Shown one piece after another: positions 36,743 through 43,682 of a stretch of DNA of 64,000 bases. The first letter of the stretch is position 1. The number at the start of each line of letters is the position of its first letter. The notes below the pieces were generated by a model. That model was not told where the DNA came from and searched no databases. It worked only from the letters and a program-made list of their open reading frames with translations. The position numbers were made by a program, and so were the translations under genes. This DNA is from Nitrospirales bacterium. Its GTDB lineage: Bacteria > Nitrospirota > Nitrospiria > Nitrospirales > UBA8639. The stretch covers positions 1 to 64,000 of the forward strand of contig JAJDBQ010000093.1 of the NCBI GenBank assembly GCA_029261255.1, read 5' to 3'.

Positions 36743-37483
36743 ATGAAGAAAAAACACGAAGAACAGGAGAACCATGAGCGGTGGTTGGTCTCTTATGCCG
36801 ACTTTATCACCCTCCTGTTTGCTTTTTTTGTGGTGATGTATTCCGTGTCTTCAGTCAATGAGGGAAAATATCGTATCTTAAGTGATTCCCTTTCAGGTTC
36901 TTTCTCTAAGACAAAACCTGATGATGACCTTTCTATCCTGGATCTGCCGGTCACAAAAAGTAAGCCGTCAGTTGTGCAAGATCCTGCAAGTGCCAAAAAA
37001 AATGCTGAAGCCTTCCTGAATGTCGGTAATGCGATCGCTGCAGCCAAGGTTCCTGAAGGAGTGAAAGTGAATTCGACGGAACGAGGTCTCAGTATTCAGA
37101 TTGCGGATGATACGTTATTTAGAAGTGGTACATCGTCAATTAATCCAGAGATGCAAGAGTATCTCGATCTTATTACAGGGTTGGTCCGTAACCTTCCGAA
37201 TTTGATTGCGGTGGAAGGACATACAGATAATCAGCCCATTCACACCACTCAATTTCCCTCAAACTGGGATTTGTCCACGGCCCGAGCAAATGCCTTAATA
37301 CGGTATTTCACGGAACATCATAATTTACGATCCGATCGTTTTTCCTCGACCGGATTTGCTGGGACTCGTCCTCTTCATTCGAATTCGACTTCAGCAGGGC
37401 AAGCTTCAAATCGTCGTGTGGAGCTCATTGTGCTGCGTGACACTGATGCTGAAGCGACGACCTTTAATCCGTTCCTCCCATAA
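36743..37483 (+). CDS. motB: Flagellar motor stator protein MotB (MotD-like)
   Basis: 246 residues. A short cytoplasmic N-terminus, then one helix WLVSYADFITLLFAFFVVMYS with the ion-carrying Asp (D20), a linker, and a C-terminal OmpA-like peptidoglycan-binding domain (VEGHTDNQP, STARANALIRYF, SNRRVEL). It anchors the stator to the cell wall. The ADFITLLFAFF pattern is typical of MotB/MotD. It follows motA and ends system 2 before the flagellar operon. Confidence 0.95.
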   Translation: MKKKHEEQENHERWLVSYADFITLLFAFFVVMYSVSSVNEGKYRILSDSLSGSFSKTKPDDDLSILDLPVTKSKPSVVQDPASAKKNAEAFLNVGNAIAAAKVPEGVKVNSTERGLSIQIADDTLFRSGTSSINPEMQEYLDLITGLVRNLPNLIAVEGHTDNQPIHTTQFPSNWDLSTARANALIRYFTEHHNLRSDRFSSTGFAGTRPLHSNSTSAGQASNRRVELIVLRDTDAEATTFNPFLP

Positions 37484-37503
37484 AAATATCGAGAAAGTCA
37501 CGG

Positions 37504-37568
37504 TAGGCGTGAAGCGTAAGGCGTCAGGTCTATCTGTATTTCTCGTTGTCCGCTTTACCTCTTAGGTG
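37504..37568. repeat. Heptamer hairpin (copy R)
   Basis: AGGCGTGAAGCGTAAGGCGT on the left and CCGCTTTACCTCTTAGGTG on the right, after motB. Confidence 0.6.
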
Positions 37569-37765
37569 TTACTCGAACTGTGACCCTCTTCATTTCTGAG
37601 TAGGCAGGTTTCTGCGTAGGTGGAAAGTTCTGCCGGTAGTCTGCAAGCGATTCTACAGAAAACCTGCATTCCTTCTCTTTCTTGAGATGCTCGTTTTCTA
37701 GGAAATATTACGAAAAGAGTGCATTTTTATCCTATTTGTAGGGGAACTCCAGGACATCGTGGTTC

Positions 37766-37806
37766 ATGAGTTCATGCATTACGTGAAATTTCATTCAAGA
37801 ACTCAT
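37766..37806. promoter_or_regulatory. Concentric inverted repeats beside the sigma-54 promoter
   Basis: ATGAGTTC (37766-37773) and GAACTCAT (37799-37806) are perfect inverted repeats, and the palindrome TGAAATTTCA (37784-37793) sits almost at their centre. The right arm touches the -24 box. Probable regulator site; the regulator is unknown. Confidence 0.5.
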
Positions 37807-37822
37807 TGGCATACGCGTTGCA
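37807..37822 (+). promoter_or_regulatory. Sigma-54 promoter of the flgF operon
   Basis: TGGCATACGCGTTGCA: the -24 TGGCA and -12 TTGCA boxes match consensus with correct spacing. The predicted start is about 24 nt before the flgF ATG. It drives flgFGAHIJ and beyond. Confidence 0.75.
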
Positions 37823-37856
37823 CAAATGGATATGAACGCTTAGCAAGGAGGCAGCA

Positions 37857-38576
37857 ATGAATCGTGGTATTTATCCTCCCCTCGCAGGGGCCCTAGCACT
37901 TGAACGGCGATTGGAAGTCCTTTCCAATAATATTGGGAATTTACAAACAACAGGGTTCAAAAAAGACAAGCCAATTTTTGCCACGGTGCTCGGACAGACC
38001 TCTGGTCCTTCCGTTGCGGGAATCGATTTATTTCCCGTGATTGGCGGCTTGCCTGCAGATCGCTCTCAAGGCGCACTGGCTCATTCCGGGGCGCCGTTAG
38101 ATGTGGCGTTGCAGGGGGAGGGTTTCCTGGTCGCCAAGACTCCAGACGGACTACGCTATTTCCGTGGGGGAATACTGCAACGTAATGTCGATGGGAATTT
38201 AGTCACGCATCAAGGGGATCCTTTACTGGGTAAAAAAGGGCCAATAAAGGTGCCACCAGGAGAAATGACTATTGATAATCAGGGAAATGTCAGTGTGAAT
38301 AATGTGAGTGTGGATACGTTGCGACTTGAGAAAATTCCCGAGGGAGAAGAGACGTCAAAAGTCGGCAATTCGTATTGGACTGTTCCTAACAAATCTGCAC
38401 CAGCGCTCAACACCACGGTGCATCAAGGCATGTTGGAAAAATCAAATGTCAATCCTGCATTAGATATGGTGGAACTGATTAAAGTCACACGGGAGTATGA
38501 GCAAATGCAAAAAGCGATTAAAGCCATGGATGAGCTAGCGGGGCAGGCTATTCAAGCTTCTCGTGTGCAAGGGTAA
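37857..38576 (+). CDS. flgF: Flagellar basal-body rod protein FlgF
   Basis: Proximal rod protein, 239 residues. The N-terminal Flg_bb_rod motif (LERRLEVLSNNIGNLQTTGFKKD) and the C-terminal helix (VELIKVTREYEQMQKAIKAMDELAGQAIQ) flank a central LTLQGEGFLVA-type domain. AAGGAGG with a short spacer precedes ATG. It is the first gene of the sigma-54-driven operon and is followed by the distal rod gene flgG. Confidence 0.93.
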   Translation: MNRGIYPPLAGALALERRLEVLSNNIGNLQTTGFKKDKPIFATVLGQTSGPSVAGIDLFPVIGGLPADRSQGALAHSGAPLDVALQGEGFLVAKTPDGLRYFRGGILQRNVDGNLVTHQGDPLLGKKGPIKVPPGEMTIDNQGNVSVNNVSVDTLRLEKIPEGEETSKVGNSYWTVPNKSAPALNTTVHQGMLEKSNVNPALDMVELIKVTREYEQMQKAIKAMDELAGQAIQASRVQG

Positions 38577-38708
38577 GACGTAAAACGTGAGAAGTAAGGA
38601 GTGAGAAGTGAGATGAGAAAAATGAGATGCAATAGACGAGAAGATGAGGAAGTCATGAGCAGAATCTTTTCTGTTCTTGCCCATGACTTCTTACTTCTCA
38701 CTTCTTAC
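38577..38708. repeat. Mixed heptamer/purine inverted repeat (copy O)
   Basis: GTGAGAAGTAAGGAGTGAGA pairs with TTCTTACTTCTCACTTCTTA; inside it GAAGTCATG/CATGACTTC (38649-38690) and CAGAA-TCTT-TTCTG form further perfect stems. It lies between flgF and flgG. Confidence 0.7.
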
Positions 38709-38740
38709 TTGTTTGTGATTAGAAATAGAGAGGACCATTT

Positions 38741-39532
38741 ATGATTCGTGCTATGCATACGGCCTCAACAGGTATGGCTGCCCAACAACTTAATATCGAT
38801 ACGATTGCGAATAACTTGGCGAATGTGAATACCACTGGATTTAAGCGAAGTCGCGCAGAGTTTGCGGACTTGTTGTATCAAAAGACTCGGGTGCCGGGAG
38901 CTAGTTCGTCAAATGTTGGGGTGTTCCCAGTTGGGATACAGGTGGGACTTGGGACTCGGCCAGTCACGGTGTCTAAAGAATATGTTCAAGGAAGTTTAAA
39001 GCAAACATTCAATGAATTGGATATGGCCATTGATGGGGCTGGTTTTTTTCAAGTGCAACGTCCTGATGGGACGACCATGTATACTCGAGCAGGATCCTTT
39101 AAAAGTGATGCTAATGGAGCTATGGTGACTGGTGATGGGGATCAACTGATTCCTACGATTACAATTCCTCCTGGGACGTTGACGTTGAGCATCGGCCAAG
39201 ATGGCACGGTCTCCGCACTCACGGCTGGTTCGACTCAAGCCCAAACAGTGACGACTATACAATTAACCCGATTTAATAACCCAGCCGGATTGATTGCCCA
39301 AGGAAACAATTTGTTTACCGAGAGTGCAGCTTCCGGTTCGGCCGAACAGGGTACACCAGGTTTTTCCTCAGGATTTGGTTTAATTCAGCAAGGGTTCTTA
39401 GAAATCTCCAACGTCAATATTGCGGATGAAATGGTGAATATGATTGTGGCCCAACGTGCCTATGAACTGAATTCCAAAGCGATTCAAGCGGGCGATGACA
39501 TGATGCAAGTTGTCGGCTCATTGAGGCGGTAA
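38741..39532 (+). CDS. flgG: Flagellar distal rod protein FlgG
   Basis: 263 residues, normal length. N-terminal TASTGMAAQQLNIDTIANNLANVNTTGFK, central beta domain (ELDMAIDGAGFFQV) and C-terminal EISNVNIADEMVNMIVAQRAYELNSKAIQ are diagnostic. The rod extends through the P and L rings encoded downstream (flgI, flgH). AGAGAGG precedes ATG. flgA starts 3 nt after its stop. Confidence 0.96.
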   Translation: MIRAMHTASTGMAAQQLNIDTIANNLANVNTTGFKRSRAEFADLLYQKTRVPGASSSNVGVFPVGIQVGLGTRPVTVSKEYVQGSLKQTFNELDMAIDGAGFFQVQRPDGTTMYTRAGSFKSDANGAMVTGDGDQLIPTITIPPGTLTLSIGQDGTVSALTAGSTQAQTVTTIQLTRFNNPAGLIAQGNNLFTESAASGSAEQGTPGFSSGFGLIQQGFLEISNVNIADEMVNMIVAQRAYELNSKAIQAGDDMMQVVGSLRR

Positions 39533-39535
39533 CCG

Positions 39536-40279
39536 ATGAAGATGATGGTCTTGATAGGGTTGCTCATTGTTGGTGGATCATGGTGGCCGGAGGCGGACAA
39601 CGCTCTGGCCGCCAAATCTTCATCTGGGCGTGGAGAGAAGGAATTCATTCATGCTCGAGAATTTGAACGGGTTATTATATCTGAACTGGATCGCCAATAT
39701 GGAAGGGCAGGGCATCGCGTTAGTGTCCGGATCGTCTTTCCGAAAAAGCCTTTGCCCACGAAAGCAGGGAAACGTCATTTAGAACTTGAGAAAATATCAG
39801 GTGGTGCCAGGACAGGACGTCGTTCGTTTCGAGTCGGGTTGTACATCAATCGGCAATTTATCAAGACGATCAATGTCGTGGGAGAAGTTAAGGCAGAGGC
39901 CATGGTGATTACGCCTCGACGATGGATGAAACGAAATGAAGTCTTTTCGAAAGACGATGTGACGATTATGAGGGTGGCCATGCCTTCACTCACGCATGAT
40001 TTCATTCTTCATCAGGATGAAGTGCTGGGGAAACAAGTGCTTCGATCTCTGCCTCCACGACAACCCATTTCAAAAGCGATGGTCGATGATCCTCCAGTCG
40101 TGCGTAAAGGTGATCGCGTTATGATTGAAGTGCGGCAAGGCGGTCTGTTGGTTCAAGCCATTGGCTTAGCAAAAGCCACAGGTAAGTCAGGTGAGACAAT
40201 TCTTGTTGAGAATAAGAGTTCGGGTCGTAAAGTAATGGGTACCGTTGTGAGTGCTGGCCGAGTGGAGGTGGGATTTTGA
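39536..40279 (+). CDS. flgA: P-ring assembly chaperone FlgA
   Basis: 247 residues with an N-terminal signal peptide (VLIGLLIVGGSW...NALA). The C-terminal SAF-like region includes RRWMKRNEVFSKDDV, LGKQVLRSLPPRQPI and VRKGDRVMIEV. It assists FlgI polymerisation in the periplasm. It overlaps flgH by 4 nt, showing tight coupling. Confidence 0.9.
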   Translation: MKMMVLIGLLIVGGSWWPEADNALAAKSSSGRGEKEFIHAREFERVIISELDRQYGRAGHRVSVRIVFPKKPLPTKAGKRHLELEKISGGARTGRRSFRVGLYINRQFIKTINVVGEVKAEAMVITPRRWMKRNEVFSKDDVTIMRVAMPSLTHDFILHQDEVLGKQVLRSLPPRQPISKAMVDDPPVVRKGDRVMIEVRQGGLLVQAIGLAKATGKSGETILVENKSSGRKVMGTVVSAGRVEVGF

Positions 40280-40968
40280 GAAACACATATCATCATGGAC
40301 CGTGTTGGCTCTTTGTCTGTGTGAGTTTTTTGGGATTTGTCGGTTGTGCGGAAATTCACAAGCCACCGACAGTTGAAACGGAAACACACATGATCATCGA
40401 GCCCGAATCGATGTATATGGGGTCGTTGTGGGAGCCTGACAATGGTCGAGCCTTTATGTTCGAAGATCGGCGGGCGAGTCGCATTGGAGATATTGTCATC
40501 GTTCAAATCGTGGAACAACATAGTGGATCCAAGTCAGCCAATACGAAATCGGATCGGAGTACCAGTCTTGGTGCCAGTGCGGGCGGAGGATTTTTTGACC
40601 TCACCGACTTATTTGGGGATTTTCGCAACCTGTTTAATGCTGAGGTTTCTTCGAGCAATGAGTTTGAGGGAGATGGCTCAACCAGCAGGGAGGATAGCTT
40701 GACCGGGACGATTGCCGCGCAAGTTGTGGAAGTCTTTCCGAATGGAGATTTGCGTATTAAAGGAAAGCGACAAGTGAAGGTGAATAGTGAAACGCAAACT
40801 ATGATGATTAAGGGTATTGTCCGTCGAATTGATTTAGATACACAAAATACCGTCTTGTCATCTGCTGTAGCGAATGCCGACATCTCCTACACGGGCTTAG
40901 GTGCGGTGGATGACGTTCAAACGCCAGGGTGGGCTGTTCGAGTATTCAATTGGATCACGCCATTTTAG
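40276..40968 (+). CDS. flgH: Flagellar L-ring lipoprotein FlgH
   Basis: 230 residues starting at a TTG that overlaps the flgA stop. The N-terminus ends in a lipobox (FVGC), so this is an outer-membrane lipoprotein as expected for the L ring. Conserved blocks are LWEPDNGRAFMFEDRRASRIGDIVIV and NGDLRIKGKRQVKVN...GIVR. Its presence shows a Gram-negative envelope. Confidence 0.94.
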   Translation: MRNTYHHGPCWLFVCVSFLGFVGCAEIHKPPTVETETHMIIEPESMYMGSLWEPDNGRAFMFEDRRASRIGDIVIVQIVEQHSGSKSANTKSDRSTSLGASAGGGFFDLTDLFGDFRNLFNAEVSSSNEFEGDGSTSREDSLTGTIAAQVVEVFPNGDLRIKGKRQVKVNSETQTMMIKGIVRRIDLDTQNTVLSSAVANADISYTGLGAVDDVQTPGWAVRVFNWITPF

Positions 40969-40973
40969 GGAAG

Positions 40974-41071
40974 ACGTAAAAAGACGTGAAGCGTGAGGCG
41001 TAAGGCGTAAGGAGAAAGATGGGAAAAGAGTCGAGTTCTTTTCTTTTATTTCTCACTTCTTAGTTCATACG
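40974..41071. repeat. Hybrid heptamer/purine hairpin (copy P)
   Basis: The left arm is heptameric (GCGTGAGGCGTAAGGCGTAAGG) but the right arm is of the TCTCACTTCTTAGTTC type, linking the two repeat families. The inner GAAAAGA/TCTTTTC stem is perfect. Confidence 0.65.
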
Positions 41072-41093
41072 TTTTTCGAATGAGGAGATATGT

Positions 41094-42278
41094 GTGATTG
41101 GTCGTAGAATTCAATGGATGAACTCATCTTGCTGGTTGGTGGTTGTGGCACTGATGGTTTTGTGGGGCACTCCTTTAGGTCTGGGGCTGGGAAGTCCTTC
41201 CCTTTCTGAGGCTGCTCGGATTAAAGATATTGCCTCGATTGAAGGCGTTCGAGATAACCAACTCATTGGGTATGGGTTGATTGTCGGATTGGACCGAACT
41301 GGTGATTCAGTGGTTGGTGGTCAGTTTACGGCACAAGCCATTATTTCGATGTTGAATACTATGGGCGTGAATTTGAAAGTTGATCCTAATCAATTACTGA
41401 CAAAGAATACGGCGTCGGTAATGGTGACGGCAAAGCTGCCACCCTTCGCGAGACCTGGGATGAAATTAGACGTTCAAGTGTCTTCCTTGGCCAATGCCAA
41501 GAGCTTAAAAGGAGGAACGCTGTTGCTGACCCCCCTCAAAGCGGCGAATCAACAGATCTATGCTGTGGCTCAAGGTCCTATTTCCACTTCGGGGTTTTTA
41601 GGTGGCGGAGGTGGAACCACGACGGTGAAAAATCAACAATCAGGAGGCATTGTCCCAGGTGGAGCCATTGTGGAAAAGGCCGTAAAGATGGATATGAACG
41701 CCTGGAATACATTTTCATTGACGATGCACCAAGCAGATTTTACGACTGCCTTGCGTGTCTCAGAAGTCATCAATGGGCATTTGGGGGATGACCTCGCTTC
41801 TGCAGTGAGTTCAGGGCAAGTGCAAGTCGCCGTTCCGGTGAAATATCAAGGGAAAATTGTTCAAATGATCGCGGCGGTGGAAAAATTGAATGTGCGTGTG
41901 GATGTGAGTGCCAAAGTTGTGGTGAATGAACGCACTGGCACTATTGTCATGGGTGAACATGTTCGATTGGCCAGTATGGCTATTTCTCATGGAAACCTGA
42001 CCATCAGGATTCAAACAGACTTTAATGTTTCTCAGCCCAATGCTCCACTCGCCCTTGGGAGAGGAGCGAGTACAGGCGGGAGTACCGTTGTGACCCCAGA
42101 TGTGGAAACTGAGATTGAGGAAGAGGAAGGTCGAGTCATTCAAGTGGATGGGTCAGTCACGCTTGGAGATCTGGTGAAGGCGTTGAATTCCGTTGGCGTG
42201 ACTCCGCGCGACTTGGTCGCCGTTCTGACCGCGGCCAAAGCTGCTGGTGCACTACAAGCTGAATTAGAACTTATTTAA
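41094..42278 (+). CDS. flgI: Flagellar P-ring protein FlgI
   Basis: 394 residues, GTG start with GAGGAG 6 nt upstream. A signal peptide (VVVALMVLWGTPL...SEAARIKD) is followed by the highly conserved RIKDIASIEGVRDNQLIGYGLIVGL, VMVTAKLPPFARPGMKLDVQVSS and VVVNERTGTIVMGEHV blocks. It forms the periplasmic ring around the rod. Confidence 0.96.
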   Translation: MIGRRIQWMNSSCWLVVVALMVLWGTPLGLGLGSPSLSEAARIKDIASIEGVRDNQLIGYGLIVGLDRTGDSVVGGQFTAQAIISMLNTMGVNLKVDPNQLLTKNTASVMVTAKLPPFARPGMKLDVQVSSLANAKSLKGGTLLLTPLKAANQQIYAVAQGPISTSGFLGGGGGTTTVKNQQSGGIVPGGAIVEKAVKMDMNAWNTFSLTMHQADFTTALRVSEVINGHLGDDLASAVSSGQVQVAVPVKYQGKIVQMIAAVEKLNVRVDVSAKVVVNERTGTIVMGEHVRLASMAISHGNLTIRIQTDFNVSQPNAPLALGRGASTGGSTVVTPDVETEIEEEEGRVIQVDGSVTLGDLVKALNSVGVTPRDLVAVLTAAKAAGALQAELELI

Positions 42279-42283
42279 TAACA

Positions 42284-42383
42284 GGCGCGAGGCGAAGAAG
42301 ACGTGAGACGTGAAGTGAGTGAGAGGTGGAAATATTTACTTTCTCTTTTGGCGCATTCACTTTTCACGCCTAACGCCTAACGA
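42284..42383. repeat. Heptamer hairpin (copy Q)
   Basis: The right arm CACGCCTAACGCCTAACG is perfect period-7 sequence; the left arm (GCGCGAGGCG...GACGTGAGACGTGAAG) is diverged. This is the last copy of the family in the window. Confidence 0.6.
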
Positions 42384-42414
42384 AAGATGGTCCCGTGACT
42401 GTAGGAGAGACTGA

Positions 42415-42771
42415 ATGTCTGATGCAACTGGACTACTGGATACGTCGCAGGTGTCTGGGACACAAGCCGGAACGAAGATTAAGCAGGTTGAACAATTGGC
42501 TCAACGAGGGGATATGCTTAAGGCCAGTCAGGAATTCGAATCATATTTTGTGTCCTATCTGTTGAAGGTGATGCGAGAGACTGTCCCGCAAGGAGAATTG
42601 ACGGCTAATAAGATGGGCGACATGTTTCAATCATTTTATGATCAAGAAATTGGCAAACGAGCGGCGCAGTCTGGGAGTTTAGGGCTTTCGGACTATGTAT
42701 TGGCAGCGGTGTCTCGCAATGAAGATCTTGCTCGTTCGCCTTCTAATCCTTCAATTTCTGTGAAATCTTAA
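42415..42771 (+). CDS. flgJ: Rod-binding protein FlgJ, N-terminal domain only
   Basis: 118 residues corresponding only to the rod-capping domain (KASQEFESYFVSYLLKVMRETVP, DMFQSFYDQEIGKRAAQSGSLGLSDYV). The muramidase domain of enteric FlgJ is absent, as is usual outside Gammaproteobacteria, so a separate hydrolase must open the cell wall. GTAGGAGA precedes ATG. The flgM promoter begins 10 nt after its stop. Confidence 0.92.
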   Translation: MSDATGLLDTSQVSGTQAGTKIKQVEQLAQRGDMLKASQEFESYFVSYLLKVMRETVPQGELTANKMGDMFQSFYDQEIGKRAAQSGSLGLSDYVLAAVSRNEDLARSPSNPSISVKS

Positions 42772-42780
42772 GAGGTTCAG

Positions 42781-42808
42781 TAAAGTTTTATGGTATTGCT
42801 TCCGATAA
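42781..42808 (+). promoter_or_regulatory. Sigma-28 (FliA) promoter of flgM
   Basis: TAAAGTTT, 12 nt, TCCGATAA: an almost perfect FliA promoter whose predicted start is just before the flgM ribosome site. It adds a late-class start for flgM-flgN-flgK-flgL inside the sigma-54 operon. Confidence 0.88.
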
Positions 42809-42832
42809 GTAGAGAGAAGGAGGCATGATGCC

Positions 42833-43147
42833 ATGACAATTCCGGGCCTTGATCCCAGTGGAGAACTGGGAAGACTGTTCTTTCAGATCCAATCAAAATC
42901 CAGTCATGAGAAGGATGTTCGCCAGCCTCAAAGGGTTCCCCAAGGGGGGCACGATGCTGTGGATCTTTCCCGTTTGGCGCAGGACATTCGCACGCATACG
43001 GCACGTGCGGGGGAACTGCCGGATCTTCGAATCGACAAAATTCAACGCGTCCAACAGGTGTTAGCTCAGGGAGGGGAATTGGCTACAGCCGATCAATTGG
43101 CTAATGCGATTGTCCGAGAGACACTGCTGAGCGATTTGGGTTCGTAA
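42833..43147 (+). CDS. flgM: Anti-sigma-28 factor FlgM
   Basis: 104 residues. The C-terminal half (DAVDLSRLAQDIRT, LRIDKIQRVQQVLAQG, TADQLANAIVRETLLSDL) matches the sigma-28-binding region of FlgM, and the N-terminus is disordered. It holds FliA inactive until it is exported through the finished hook. GAAGGAGG sits 10 nt upstream. Its own sigma-28 promoter implies negative feedback, as in classical systems. Confidence 0.9.
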   Translation: MTIPGLDPSGELGRLFFQIQSKSSHEKDVRQPQRVPQGGHDAVDLSRLAQDIRTHTARAGELPDLRIDKIQRVQQVLAQGGELATADQLANAIVRETLLSDLGS

Positions 43148-43168
43148 CCTTCATGATGTAAAGAGGAG

Positions 43169-43675
43169 ATGAATGCTGTGCTGAATCGTGCTCAAGCACC
43201 ATGGGATCACTTGTTGTTGCTGCTAGGGGAAATGCACGCCGCCTTCGAACAGTTTTTGTCCTTTCTCTGTGACGAAGAGCGTTTGCTCAGTGCCATGGAT
43301 CGGCAGGGGGTGGACGATATGGCGGACAAGAAGGAGCAATCGTTAGCCGAGATGTGTCGATATGAAGAGCAAGTCAGCGTTGTCATGCGTCAGCTTGCGG
43401 GTCCTGAACATCGTGGGCAGGTAGATGCGTGGTTGAAGCAACTGCGCCATCCTCAGGCCATGAAGGCCAGTACGATTTTTCACGCATTAATTGGATTGAC
43501 ACAGAAAATACAAGCACAAGGTCGCAAGAACGAAATCCTTATTCGTCGCATGCAATGTGTCGTTCGGGAAGCGATTAATCTCATTTATACGGGCCTAGGC
43601 ACTGGTCCGGTTTATCAAGGTTCTGGGGCGTTGCAGTTTTCTACGGCGCCCAGTTCAGTGAGTCTCCACGGATAG
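43169..43675 (+). CDS. flgN: FlgN-family chaperone for FlgK and FlgL
   Basis: 168 residues, almost wholly helical (LLLLLGEMHAAFEQFLSFLCDEERLLSAMD...KEQSLAEMCRYEEQ), as in FlgN, which escorts hook-junction proteins to the export gate. AGAGGAG abuts ATG 43169, so GTG 43178 (9-nt spacer) may be the real start. Position between flgM and flgK supports the call. Confidence 0.85.
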   Translation: MNAVLNRAQAPWDHLLLLLGEMHAAFEQFLSFLCDEERLLSAMDRQGVDDMADKKEQSLAEMCRYEEQVSVVMRQLAGPEHRGQVDAWLKQLRHPQAMKASTIFHALIGLTQKIQAQGRKNEILIRRMQCVVREAINLIYTGLGTGPVYQGSGALQFSTAPSSVSLHG

Positions 43676-43682
43676 GAGCGGT

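Larger units (their letters stand above)
37484..37856. other. Regulatory region upstream of the flgF operon
   Basis: No gene. From left to right: a heptamer hairpin (37504-37568), an inverted repeat GCAGGTTT...AAACCTGC (37604-37667), a concentric pair of inverted repeats (37766-37806) and a sigma-54 promoter (37807-37822). Confidence 0.65.

Noticed and set aside
1582-42383. Heptamer repeats as a CRISPR array
   Set aside because: Copies are dispersed between genes, vary in length, form hairpins and have no regular unique spacers; there are no cas genes.
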